A DNA stretch of 27,099 bases from a virus. This document shows, one piece after another, positions 7,799 to 16,488 of this stretch (positions are counted from its first letter, which is position 1; every line of letters starts with the position of its first letter). The notes under the pieces are model-generated. The model had not been told where the DNA came from and ran no database searches. It worked only from the letters and a program-made list of their open reading frames with translations. Where the stretch lies: positions 1 through 27,099 of IMG/VR virus record IMGVR_UViG_3300042691_031725; one strand, 5' to 3'. Position numbers and translations under genes: made by a program.

Positions 7799-8937
7799 AA
7801 AAAATATGGTATGCTCCTAATAAGTTTGAGTCTTATGGAGAACAAGAAATTCAAGCAGTAGTTGATTGTTTAAGAGATGGCTGGATAGCAGGATTTGGCC
7901 CTCGTTCAGTTGAATTTGAGGAAAAAATAGCTAAACATTTTGGTAAAAAATATGGTGTGTTTGTTAACTCTGGATCATCTGCTTGTTTATTGGCTTTAGC
8001 TAGTTTACAACTACCTAAGGGAACAAAAATCTTAACCCCTGCTTGTACTTTTTCAACCACATTAGCTCCTATTATTCAATTAGGATTAGTGCCTGTATTT
8101 GTAGATGTTGATTTAAATACTTATGTAGTTAATGTTGATGAAGTATTAGCTGCTATAACAGATGATGTTAAAGTATTGATGATACCTAACTTAATAGGTA
8201 ATAAACCAAATTGGAAAGCTATTAAAGATGGTTTAGTAGCTATGGATAGAGAAGATATTATTCTAATTGAAGACTCAGCTGATACAGTCACTCATACTCC
8301 TGAGACAGATATTGCTACTACAAGTTTTTATGCTTCTCATGTTATTACAGCAGGTGGACAAGGCGGAATGGTAATGTTTAATGATGAAAAATTACGTAAT
8401 GTTTGCCTACAGTTTAGAGACTGGGGACGTATTGGTGATAATTCAGAAGCTATGGCTGATAGGTTTAATCATAATGTAGATGGTATTCCTTATGACTATA
8501 AGTTTCTATATGGTGTTTTAGGATATAATATGAAAGCATCTGAAATGAATGCGGCTTTTGGTTTAGTTCAATTAGAACGTTTTAAAGAATTTGAAAAAAT
8601 CAGAAGAGCAAATATTGAAAGATATTTAGAGAATCTTAAAGATGTAAAAGAAATATTATTACCTGATGATAGTATTAAACCAAATTGGTTAGCAATACCT
8701 CTTCAAACAGAAAAACGATATGAGCTACTCCATTTCTTAGAAGAAAATAATATCCAAACCCGAGTAACATTTGCAGGCAATGTAACACGCCATCCAGTTT
8801 ATAGAGAATATCTTCAACCTTTTGAAAACTCTGATATTATTATGAAAAATGGTTTCTTGTTAGGAGCACATCATGGTATGACTATTGAAGATGTAGATTA
8901 TGTTTGTAATAAGATTAAAGAATTCTTTAGCAAATGA
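7795..8937 (+). CDS. DegT/DnrJ/EryC1-family sugar 3-dehydratase-type enzyme (His in place of PLP Lys)
   Basis: This 380-residue protein has the DegT fold: PGWIAGFGP-like N-terminus, VNSGSSACLLAL for phosphate binding, EDSADTV with D160 that holds the pyridine nitrogen, and a C-terminal GAHHGMT segment. At the position of the internal aldimine lysine, the sequence is SFYASHVITAGGQGG with H182. A His here is the hallmark of the PMP-dependent dehydratases ColD and E1/RfbH, which remove the C3 hydroxyl of 4-keto-6-deoxy sugars rather than transaminate them. The product would be a 3,6-dideoxy-4-ketohexose. It overlaps the 4,6-dehydratase gene by ATGA, its natural upstream partner in such pathways. 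Confidence 0.85.
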   Translation: MKKIWYAPNKFESYGEQEIQAVVDCLRDGWIAGFGPRSVEFEEKIAKHFGKKYGVFVNSGSSACLLALASLQLPKGTKILTPACTFSTTLAPIIQLGLVPVFVDVDLNTYVVNVDEVLAAITDDVKVLMIPNLIGNKPNWKAIKDGLVAMDREDIILIEDSADTVTHTPETDIATTSFYASHVITAGGQGGMVMFNDEKLRNVCLQFRDWGRIGDNSEAMADRFNHNVDGIPYDYKFLYGVLGYNMKASEMNAAFGLVQLERFKEFEKIRRANIERYLENLKDVKEILLPDDSIKPNWLAIPLQTEKRYELLHFLEENNIQTRVTFAGNVTRHPVYREYLQPFENSDIIMKNGFLLGAHHGMTIEDVDYVCNKIKEFFSK

Positions 8938-9881
8938 AAGTAGTATATATAACAGGTTGTTTGGGTTTTATAGGTTCCTACATCACCCGCACATGCCTTC
9001 AAAAAGGATGGTATGTTAAAGGTGTAGATAAAATAACTTACGCTGCTAACAAAGATTTATTGGATGAATTTAATCGATATGATAATTTTTCATTTGTTAA
9101 TTGCGATATAAACGATTTAAAGTTTCTTTATGATTGTGATTATATTATTAACACAGCAGCTGAAACTCATGTTGGTAACTCAATAGCTAACAGTGATGAA
9201 TTTGTATCCTCAAACATAAACGGAGTCCATAATTTATTAGAATTAATTCGCAATTATAGACAAGAAACTTCTAAAACTCCTATATTGCTTCATTTTAGTA
9301 CTGATGAAGTTTATGGCGATATAGAAAAGGGAGAACATACAGAAGAAGACCTATTAAAACCTTCTAACCCATACTCAGCTACTAAAGCAGCAGCGGATAT
9401 GTTAGTATTAGCTTGGGCTCGTACCTATAATTTACCTTATATTATAGTTCGACCTACTAACAACTATGGTATAGGTCAATATGTTGAAAAATTAATTCCT
9501 AAAGCATGTAAATATCTTAAATTAAGAAGAAAAATACCATTACATAATAATGGAACACCAATCCGAAATTGGTTGCATGCTCAAGACACAGCAAACGCAA
9601 TTATCACAATCATTGAATCAGGTATTGAAAATGAAATATATAACATTTGTGGAGGATTTGAACAATCAAATATCACTACTGTAGAAAAAATACTTAAAGA
9701 ATATTTTGGAGATTATGAAGTTTCTAGTTATATTGATTTATCATATAATAGACAAGGACAAGATGTTAGGTATGCTTTAGACGATTCTAAATTAAGAGCA
9801 TTAGGTTGGGAACCTAAAGCTAATTTTGATCAAGAATTAAAATATATAGTAGAATACTATAAAAATAAATTTATTTGGTAA
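8934..9881 (+). CDS. NDP-sugar 4,6-dehydratase, RmlB-like SDR
   Basis: This 315-residue extended SDR has the nucleotide-binding TGCLGFIGS near the N-terminus, VDKITYAAN (compare TYAGN of RmlB), the catalytic triad in FSTDEVYGD (T123, D124, E125), and Y147-x3-K151 in PYSATKAAAD. The triad with Glu after Asp is the dTDP-glucose 4,6-dehydratase pattern; CDP-glucose dehydratases usually have Lys there. It should convert an NDP-hexose to the NDP-4-keto-6-deoxyhexose, using bound NAD. The neighbouring His-type DegT enzyme would use that product. RNWLHAQDTANAI near residue 220 is also family-typical. Confidence 0.86.
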   Translation: MKVVYITGCLGFIGSYITRTCLQKGWYVKGVDKITYAANKDLLDEFNRYDNFSFVNCDINDLKFLYDCDYIINTAAETHVGNSIANSDEFVSSNINGVHNLLELIRNYRQETSKTPILLHFSTDEVYGDIEKGEHTEEDLLKPSNPYSATKAAADMLVLAWARTYNLPYIIVRPTNNYGIGQYVEKLIPKACKYLKLRRKIPLHNNGTPIRNWLHAQDTANAIITIIESGIENEIYNICGGFEQSNITTVEKILKEYFGDYEVSSYIDLSYNRQGQDVRYALDDSKLRALGWEPKANFDQELKYIVEYYKNKFIW

Positions 9882-9885
9882 AAAT

Positions 9886-10656
9886 ATGAAAACAGAAAAT
9901 CTCAATAATGATGTTATCTTATCATTAGCTAATAAAAATTTAATTAGTATAAAAACTTCTTTTGAAGATGAAGGAGCAGATTTTGTAGAAGTTTTATTTC
10001 TAAAAACATTTTGTGATAGGAATAATATTCCTCTTATATTAAAAATAAGTGGAGGTGAAGCTATTAGAGATATTAAAGATGCTAATAAAATGCAAATTAA
10101 AAAATTAGTAGCTCCAATGCTTGAATCTAAATTTGCTTTAGAAAAATATATCCAGAGTTGTGATAAGTATTATACTGTTTCTGATAATGAATTAGCTATA
10201 AATGTAGAATCAAAAGTATGTTATGATAATTTAAAAAATATTTCATTGTCTCCCTTATTCACAAGATTAACTAGCATTACAGTTGGGAGAGGAGATTTAG
10301 TGCAATCTATGGAATTAGATAGATATGATGGATCTGTAGATTCTGAGTTAGTATTAAATATATCTCGTGATGTGTTTAAAATAGCTAGAAAAAATAATTT
10401 AGGTTGTACTTTAGGTGGTTCAATGACTGTTTCATCTAAAGATTTTGTTTTAACACTTATTAATGAAGGACTATTAGATAAATTTGAAACTAGAAATGTT
10501 ATATTTGACAAAATGGCTTTACAATATTATGATTTTTCTACTTTAATACAAACTGCATTAGATTTTGAATTAAATTATTTGAAATCTAAAAGAGATTACT
10601 ATAATACTCTATATAATCAAGATATTAACAGAATCAATAAATTATCAAATAAATAA
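9886..10656 (+). CDS. HpcH/HpaI-type aldolase / citrate lyase family protein
   Basis: This 256-residue protein has the TIM-barrel aldolase pattern: LKISGGEAIRDIKDA, then LVAPMLESKFALEKYI with metal ligand E80, then LTSITVGRGDLVQSMELD with D137 as the second ligand. Family members cleave or form carbon-carbon bonds with pyruvate, acetyl or oxaloacetate donors and use a divalent metal. Such proteins occur in surface-polysaccharide clusters next to ThDP enzymes, and here the ThDP enzyme lies two genes downstream. Substrate is unknown. The C-terminal 50 residues are helical and charged beyond the barrel. It starts 4 bases after the preceding stop. Confidence 0.7.
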   Translation: MKTENLNNDVILSLANKNLISIKTSFEDEGADFVEVLFLKTFCDRNNIPLILKISGGEAIRDIKDANKMQIKKLVAPMLESKFALEKYIQSCDKYYTVSDNELAINVESKVCYDNLKNISLSPLFTRLTSITVGRGDLVQSMELDRYDGSVDSELVLNISRDVFKIARKNNLGCTLGGSMTVSSKDFVLTLINEGLLDKFETRNVIFDKMALQYYDFSTLIQTALDFELNYLKSKRDYYNTLYNQDINRINKLSNK

Positions 10657-10657
10657 T

Positions 10658-11050
10658 ATGGATTATAAACAAGTTATTAATCAAGATGAATATAATAATG
10701 TATGTATTGATTTTGATGGTGTAATACATGATAATTTTGATGGATTTGGAGATGGAACAATATATGGTCCAATCATTCCTGGAGCCAGTGAAGCTATTAA
10801 AACATTGTCCACTAAATATAATATTATAATTTTCACAGCTAAAGCCAAACCAGACCGTCCATTAATCAATGGAAAAAATGGTGTAGAATTAGTTTGGGAA
10901 TGGTTAATAAAACATAAACTAGATTCATATGTTAAACAAGTAACAGCTGAAAAACCAAGAGCTTTAACATATATTGATGATAAAGCAATTAGATTTACAG
11001 ATTGGAATTCAACATTATCACAATTTAAAGAACTATATGAGAGTATGTGA
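10658..11050 (+). CDS. HAD-superfamily phosphatase-like protein
   Basis: This 130-residue protein carries the HAD motifs: NVCIDFDGVIHD with nucleophile D18 and D20, IIIFTAKAK for motif II, the basic residue in VTAEKPRA, and LTYIDDKAIRF for motif IV. Small HAD proteins of this size lack a large cap and often act on phosphosugars or nucleotide-linked substrates; a role in the sugar pathway is likely but not proven. It starts 1 base after the aldolase stop, and its last 14 bases overlap the ATG chosen for the ThDP enzyme. Confidence 0.78.
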   Translation: MDYKQVINQDEYNNVCIDFDGVIHDNFDGFGDGTIYGPIIPGASEAIKTLSTKYNIIIFTAKAKPDRPLINGKNGVELVWEWLIKHKLDSYVKQVTAEKPRALTYIDDKAIRFTDWNSTLSQFKELYESM

Positions 11051-12770
11051 TTATATAGCTAGTTTTATAGCTAGTAAAAACATTAATTATGTATTTACAA
11101 TCCCAGGAGGCGGTTGTATCCATTTAAGTGATGCTTTTGCCCGACAAGAGTCAATACAAGTTGTAGTTAATCATCATGAACAAGCGTGTGCTTTATCAGC
11201 TGAAGGATACGCCAGGTTAAAAAATGAAGTTGGGGTATGTTTAGTCACATCAGGCCCTGGAGGCTCAAACACATGGACTGGTATATTATGCTCATATCAA
11301 GATAGCATACCAGTCATGACTATAAGTGGGAATGTTAATAAAAATCTAACTACTAATTATACTGGGTTAGAATTAAGGCAACTAGGTGATCAAGAATTTG
11401 ATGTTGTAAAAACAGTAAGTAATTTTACTAAATATGCTTATCAAGTCAATGAACCTGACACAATAAAATATCATCTTGAAAAAGCATATTATTTAGCAAC
11501 TAGTGGTAGACCAGGACCAGTTTGGTTAGACATACCCTTAGATGTACAATCAATTCAAATTGATCCTGATAAATTAATTGGGTATGATATTATTGAAGAA
11601 GAGTATTCTTTATCTCAGGACACTCTTACTTTAATACTTGATAAATTACATAACAGTAAGAAACCTTTAATTATAGCAGGCCATGGTGTTAGATTATCCA
11701 AATCTATCAATCTATTAAATGATATACTTGAAAAATACAAAATACCTGTAGTGACATCATTTAATGGTAATGACTCAGTGTCAAATGAATATGAATATTA
11801 CTGTGGTAGATTTGGTACTCATGCTCAAATAGCAGCGAATAAAATAGTGCAAGAAGCAGATTTTGTTTTAACTTTAGGTAGTAGATTATATGTACGACAA
11901 ATAGGATATAATTTTAAAAGTTTTGCCAAAAACGCTTTTAAAGTGTATGTAGATATAGATATAAATGAATTAAACAAACCCACTATCTTCCCAGATGTTA
12001 AAGTACATTATGATGTTTTTAAATTTTTAAATTTAATAAAAAATAACATTAATGTATCTGATATATCTGAATGGAGACAATATTGTAAAGACTTAATTAA
12101 GCAGCATCCAACTGTATTACAAAGACATAAAGAAAGTAAACCTTTAAGCATATATGCCTTTATAAATAGCTTGAACAATCAAATGAAATCTGATCTACCT
12201 GTAGTCACATCTGATGGGTCAGCTAATATAGTAGGAATGCAGGTACTTAAACTAAAAAAAAACCAACGCTTATTTAGTAATAAATCAACAGCTCCTATGG
12301 GTTATGGATTACCAGCAGCTATAGGAGCATGTTTTGCTAATAATAAGAAACAAATAATATGTTTAGAAGGTGATGGTAGTCTTCATATGAATATACATGA
12401 ATTACAAGTTGTATTTCAACATCAGCTGCCTATAAAAATATTTGTATTTAATAATGATGGTTATTTATCTATAAAAATTACACAAAAATCTTTTTGTAAT
12501 GGATTACTTTCATTATCAAATTCATCAAGTGGTTTAACATTACCATCATATAAAAAAATAGCTCAAGCATATAATATTCCTTATACCTCTATTAAAAATA
12601 ATAAAAATCTTCAACATCAAATAGATAAATGTTTTGATGTAACTGGGCCTCAAATAATTGAAATTTTTGTAGATCCTAATGAATTTCATGAACCTAAAGT
12701 GATGGCCCAAATAGATGATAATGGAAATTTTATCCCTGGAGAATTAGAGAATATAAAATGGATAAAATGA
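11037..12770 (+). CDS. Acetolactate synthase-like ThDP-dependent enzyme
   Basis: This 577-residue protein has the three-domain ThDP layout. The N-terminal pyrimidine domain carries VVNHHEQACALSAEGYAR with catalytic E48 and then VTSGPGGSNTWTG. A middle domain follows. The C-terminal pyrophosphate domain has LEGDGSLHMN (G445-D446-G447) and ends the motif at N472-N473. It decarboxylates a 2-keto acid and transfers the resulting two-carbon unit. Near a sugar 3-dehydratase this recalls YerE, which adds a two-carbon branch to a keto-sugar in yersiniose synthesis. The upstream ATG at 10974 lies inside the HAD gene, so 11037 (MRVCDYIASF) is preferred. FAD binding cannot be judged. Confidence 0.85.
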   Translation: MRVCDYIASFIASKNINYVFTIPGGGCIHLSDAFARQESIQVVVNHHEQACALSAEGYARLKNEVGVCLVTSGPGGSNTWTGILCSYQDSIPVMTISGNVNKNLTTNYTGLELRQLGDQEFDVVKTVSNFTKYAYQVNEPDTIKYHLEKAYYLATSGRPGPVWLDIPLDVQSIQIDPDKLIGYDIIEEEYSLSQDTLTLILDKLHNSKKPLIIAGHGVRLSKSINLLNDILEKYKIPVVTSFNGNDSVSNEYEYYCGRFGTHAQIAANKIVQEADFVLTLGSRLYVRQIGYNFKSFAKNAFKVYVDIDINELNKPTIFPDVKVHYDVFKFLNLIKNNINVSDISEWRQYCKDLIKQHPTVLQRHKESKPLSIYAFINSLNNQMKSDLPVVTSDGSANIVGMQVLKLKKNQRLFSNKSTAPMGYGLPAAIGACFANNKKQIICLEGDGSLHMNIHELQVVFQHQLPIKIFVFNNDGYLSIKITQKSFCNGLLSLSNSSSGLTLPSYKKIAQAYNIPYTSIKNNKNLQHQIDKCFDVTGPQIIEIFVDPNEFHEPKVMAQIDDNGNFIPGELENIKWIK

Positions 12771-13540
12771 AAATATTAATTACAGGTGGAAATGGTTATA
12801 TAGCTAAAAGTCTTTATAATTCTTTAAAAGATAAACATGATATAACTTGTATCACAAGACAAGATTTTGACCTAATCAACTCTTCTGAGACACTAAAATA
12901 TTTTTCAGATAAACACTTTGATGTTATTATTCATTGCGCGGTAAGTGGAGGCAGTAGACTAAGACCAGACAGTTGTAATGATATGGATAATAATCTTAAA
13001 ATGTATTATAACTTATTAAACTGTAAAAACAAGTTTAAAAAATTAATCCATTTTGGCTCAGGAGCAGAAATAAACACCCCTGAATCACCATATGGCTTAA
13101 GTAAAAAAATTATCGCTAAATCTATTTCAGAGATAGATAATTTTTATAATATTAAAATATTTGCTGTGTTTGATGAGAATGAATTAGATACTAGATTTAT
13201 TAAAGGAAATATAAAACATTATATAAATAAAGAACCTATAATTATTCATCAAGATAAATGGATGGACTTCTTTTACATGAAAGATTTGATTTCTTTAGTA
13301 GATTATTATATCAATAATGATGATCCACCTAAACAAATAGATTGCTCATATATTAAATTGTATAAATTATCTGATATAGCTAACATTATTAATGATTTAG
13401 GTGAATATAAAGTAGATGTTAAAATTGAAAATAATGAATTAGGATTAACATATTGTGGAGAATCTAACATGCTGCTAGATTTTATAGGATTAGAACAAGG
13501 AATTAAAGAAGTTTATAATCAATTAAAAAATGAATATTAA
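12767..13540 (+). CDS. NAD(P)-dependent sugar epimerase/reductase (SDR)
   Basis: This 257-residue SDR begins MKILITGGNGYIAKS, the glycine-rich nucleotide-binding turn, and has IIHCAVSGG, IHFGSGAE and the Y109-x3-K113 active-site pair in SPYGLSKK. It is shorter than full epimerases. Its place directly behind the ThDP enzyme resembles the YerE-YerF order, where an SDR reduces the branched keto-sugar; that parallel is inference. An in-frame ATG at 12758 is possible, but 12767 gives the exact 4-base ATGA overlap that is the rule in this operon. It overlaps the next gene by 11 bases. Confidence 0.78.
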   Translation: MKILITGGNGYIAKSLYNSLKDKHDITCITRQDFDLINSSETLKYFSDKHFDVIIHCAVSGGSRLRPDSCNDMDNNLKMYYNLLNCKNKFKKLIHFGSGAEINTPESPYGLSKKIIAKSISEIDNFYNIKIFAVFDENELDTRFIKGNIKHYINKEPIIIHQDKWMDFFYMKDLISLVDYYINNDDPPKQIDCSYIKLYKLSDIANIINDLGEYKVDVKIENNELGLTYCGESNMLLDFIGLEQGIKEVYNQLKNEY

Positions 13541-14441
13541 AATTATATACCATATAATGCCGTGGGAAATAGATTACGCCCTATTATCTTTCATTCAACT
13601 AAAAAAATCTAAATACTATCTATCAGATGATGTTAATATTATAGTTGAAACAGTATTAAATTTATCTTCTTATATTATAGACTGGAATAAAAGTAAACTT
13701 CCTAAAGAATTTTTTATTGAGAAATATAATCAAATATCTAATTTATTAATTGATTATACCCATAACAAAAAAATATATGACGGAGATAAATTATATGGAC
13801 ATTTAGATTTACAAAAAAATTGTGTATCTAAAGAAGTTGATTACTATATTGGAATATGCCCAGACATGTACTTCAGTGAATATTTGCTATATTACATGAT
13901 TGAAGGAATTAAAAATATTAAAGATAAATATTTCGTATTATCTCCTCAACATAGAAAAATGTCAGATTTTAGTTGGGATCCAACTACATCCCCTGACTTT
14001 CTTGATGTGCCATATTCTCAATGTAATAATATTGATGTTTTTGATTTAAGAATTCAAGATCAAAATAAAGATACTTCTATAATTCAAGTCTCTGATGGAA
14101 AATGGGCTGGGTGGTTTGATTTGTATAGTAAATCATTTTATGAAGATCTATGCCCTATCCAAGACGATTGGTCAGGTTATGGGCCTTGGGATTGGTATAG
14201 TTTAATATTAACAAACATAGCTAAACAAAATGGGTTAGATTTTAAACGTTATGTAGTTAACGGCCAAACAATAGGAGAATATTGGACTGGAGTTTTATTA
14301 GAAAAAGATGGATTTTCAGGTTATTATAAAAACTTCATAACCAAAAATATTATCCCTAACCAGAGAGAAATATTTGAATCTAATATGGAATCATACGTTA
14401 TTAAAGGTGTTAAAATGTTACAAGACAAAAATATTATATGA
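13530..14441 (+). CDS. Putative GT-A-like glycosyltransferase of unrecognised family
   Basis: This 303-residue protein begins NIKIIYHIMPWEIDYALLSFIQLKKS, resembling enzymes that open with a strand and an acidic loop, and has YYIGICPDMYFSEYLLYYM around residues 106-120. The D112 position could act like the metal-site aspartate of a GT-A fold. The motif WDPTTSPDFLDVP and the aromatic segment DDWSGYGPWDWYSL near residue 210 are conserved-looking but not identified. It has no membrane helix. Placement between sugar-nucleotide genes supports a glycan role. The family assignment is tentative, and a related binding or modifying protein is possible. Confidence 0.5.
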   Translation: MNIKIIYHIMPWEIDYALLSFIQLKKSKYYLSDDVNIIVETVLNLSSYIIDWNKSKLPKEFFIEKYNQISNLLIDYTHNKKIYDGDKLYGHLDLQKNCVSKEVDYYIGICPDMYFSEYLLYYMIEGIKNIKDKYFVLSPQHRKMSDFSWDPTTSPDFLDVPYSQCNNIDVFDLRIQDQNKDTSIIQVSDGKWAGWFDLYSKSFYEDLCPIQDDWSGYGPWDWYSLILTNIAKQNGLDFKRYVVNGQTIGEYWTGVLLEKDGFSGYYKNFITKNIIPNQREIFESNMESYVIKGVKMLQDKNII

Positions 14442-15793
14442 TAAAATTAGTTATATTTGATTTAGATGGTGTATTAGTAGAAGCTAAACAAATACATTAT
14501 GAAGCTTTAAATAAAGCACTAGGAGAAAAATACTCTATATCTTGGGATGAACATTTATCAGTTTATGATGGTTTAAAAACAAATCAAAAATTAGATATGT
14601 TAACTGAGAGAAAAGGTTTACCTATTAACACTCATAAACAAATTTGGAATGATAAGCAGAAATATACTTTAAAAGCATTATCTAATCTTCAACCCAATAC
14701 ACAATTGCAGGTTTGTATGGATTCACTTATTGCTAATGGATATAAATTAGCAGTTTGTAGTAATAGTATTCGTAAAACAGTATTAACTGTATTGTCTAAG
14801 TTTGATATCATTGATCGTTTTGATTTAATATTATCAAATGAAGATGTTAATAATAGTAAACCACATCCTGAAATGTATTGGAAAGCGATGAGTATGATGG
14901 GATGTTTACCTGAAGAGACTTTAATTGTTGAAGATTCACCTTATGGATTACTAGCAGCTAGTAGGAGTAAAGCTAGTATAATGAGAGTTGGCTCTCCAAA
15001 AGATATTACTTATAATAATATCTATAAACATTTAAATAAAGAAAAAACAAATATGACACCTAAATGGAAAGATGAAAAACTTAATGTTTTAATTCCAATG
15101 GCGGGTGCTGGTTCTAGATTTGAACAGGCCGGATATACATTTCCAAAACCACTTATTGAGGTTAAAAATAAACCTATGATTCAAGTTGTGATTGAGAATC
15201 TAAACTTAGAAGCTAATTATATATATGTTGTACAAAAAGCACATCGTGAGAAATATAATCTAGATACATTATTAAACCTACTAACTCCTGGGTGTAAAAT
15301 AGTGGAAACAGATGGTTTAACTGAAGGAGCAGCGTGTACTGCATTATTAGCCAAAGAATATATTAACAATAATAACCCACTATTTTTTGCCAATTCAGAT
15401 CAATTTGTTGAATGGGATTCAAATGAATTCATGTATAAAATGAATGAAACTGATGCTGATGGGGGTATAGTCACATTTACAGCCACACATCCAAAATGGT
15501 CATTTGCTAAAATAGATGAAAAAGGATTAGTAACTGAAGTAGCAGAGAAAAATCCAATATCAGATATAGCAACAGTAGGTTATTATTATTGGAAACATGG
15601 TTCTGATTTTGTTAAATATGCTGAGCAAATGATTGATAAAAATATTCGAGTAAATAATGAATTTTATGTATGCCCAGTATTTAATCAAGCAATTGAAGAT
15701 TGTAAACAAATTAGAACATTCAACACATCTGGAATGTGGGGATTGGGGACACCTGAAGATTTAAAGTATTATTTAGAAAATTATAAAAAATGA
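14438..15793 (+). CDS. Fusion of HAD phosphatase/mutase and sugar nucleotidyltransferase
   Basis: This 451-residue protein joins two domains. Residues 1-200 are a beta-phosphoglucomutase-type HAD domain: LVIFDLDGVLVE with D8 and D10, AVCSNSIRK, NSKPHPEMY and IVEDSPYG. Residues 214-451 are a nucleotidyltransferase domain: VLIPMAGAGSRF (A222-R227), the Lys of FPKPLIEV near 237, and FANSDQF with the metal aspartate. It would make or trim a sugar phosphate and activate it as an NDP-sugar. An in-frame ATG at 15053, behind an A-rich stretch, could start the second domain separately. It is the only nucleotidyltransferase in the window, so it may supply the donor for the deoxysugar branch. Confidence 0.84.
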   Translation: MIKLVIFDLDGVLVEAKQIHYEALNKALGEKYSISWDEHLSVYDGLKTNQKLDMLTERKGLPINTHKQIWNDKQKYTLKALSNLQPNTQLQVCMDSLIANGYKLAVCSNSIRKTVLTVLSKFDIIDRFDLILSNEDVNNSKPHPEMYWKAMSMMGCLPEETLIVEDSPYGLLAASRSKASIMRVGSPKDITYNNIYKHLNKEKTNMTPKWKDEKLNVLIPMAGAGSRFEQAGYTFPKPLIEVKNKPMIQVVIENLNLEANYIYVVQKAHREKYNLDTLLNLLTPGCKIVETDGLTEGAACTALLAKEYINNNNPLFFANSDQFVEWDSNEFMYKMNETDADGGIVTFTATHPKWSFAKIDEKGLVTEVAEKNPISDIATVGYYYWKHGSDFVKYAEQMIDKNIRVNNEFYVCPVFNQAIEDCKQIRTFNTSGMWGLGTPEDLKYYLENYKK

Positions 15794-16488
15794 TAGATAT
15801 AAATAATTTAGAATTAATTCAAACTCCTCAATCATTATTTGATAGTTTTAATTCATTTATTTTAAGTGATGATAGAAGAGTATTTAATAAATTAATATCA
15901 AGAACCTTATTATATAATGAAGTTAAAAATGTCCCTGGAGATATTGTTGAATGTGGAGTTTTTAAAGGAACAGGATTATATACTTTTTTAAAATTAAAAA
16001 ATATATTTAACCCTAATTCATCTAAAAAAGTTATTGGATTTGATTTTTTTGATACAGATGGATTAATTTCATCTATCAATAATAAAGAAGATAAGGATGC
16101 TATGGATGTCTTATTTAAAGAAAGACATTTTTCCCATACTCAATTATTTAAAGAAAATTTTAAACTACAATTAATTAATCATGGTTTTTCTGAATCTGAA
16201 TTTGATTTAATTGAAGGAGATGTATCTGAAACAACAAAGTTGTTTTCTCAAAATAATCCTGGATTTAAGATATCTCTACTATACATGGATTTAGATTTAG
16301 AGATTCCAACTTATGATACTTTAGTTAATTTATGGGATAATATTACTAAAGGAGGAATTATAGTATTTGATGAATATGGTTATCATAAATGGAGTGAATC
16401 TAAAGGGGTTGATAGATTTATTAATGAGAAAAATTTAGAAATACAGTCTCTTAATTTTATATGTCCAACAGCTTATATTAAAAAATGA
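15790..16488 (+). CDS. TylF/MycF-like sugar O-methyltransferase
   Basis: This 232-residue protein carries the macrocin O-methyltransferase family motifs: VPGDIVECGVFKGTGLY near residue 50 for SAM binding, VIGFDFFDTDG, then LLYMDLDLEIPTYDTL, where aspartates bind Mg in the family, and GGIIVFDEYGYHKW followed by GVDRFI. TylF and MycF methylate hydroxyls of deoxysugars, which suits a deoxysugar pathway. An EEC-type motif loss is not apparent, so the enzyme looks intact. It overlaps both neighbours by ATGA. Confidence 0.83.
   Translation: MIDINNLELIQTPQSLFDSFNSFILSDDRRVFNKLISRTLLYNEVKNVPGDIVECGVFKGTGLYTFLKLKNIFNPNSSKKVIGFDFFDTDGLISSINNKEDKDAMDVLFKERHFSHTQLFKENFKLQLINHGFSESEFDLIEGDVSETTKLFSQNNPGFKISLLYMDLDLEIPTYDTLVNLWDNITKGGIIVFDEYGYHKWSESKGVDRFINEKNLEIQSLNFICPTAYIKK

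Noticed and set aside
7851-8060. Short antisense frame
   Set aside because: It is a shadow of the DegT-family gene; the same applies to those at 6104-6289, 10681-10869 and 15828-16079.
10221-10511. Antisense 96-residue open frame
   Set aside because: It is entirely opposite the aldolase gene, with no motif and no start signal.
10974-11036. Upstream ATG for the ThDP enzyme
   Set aside because: It lies deep inside the HAD gene; starting at 11037 gives the normal MRVCDYIASF beginning of this family and a short overlap.
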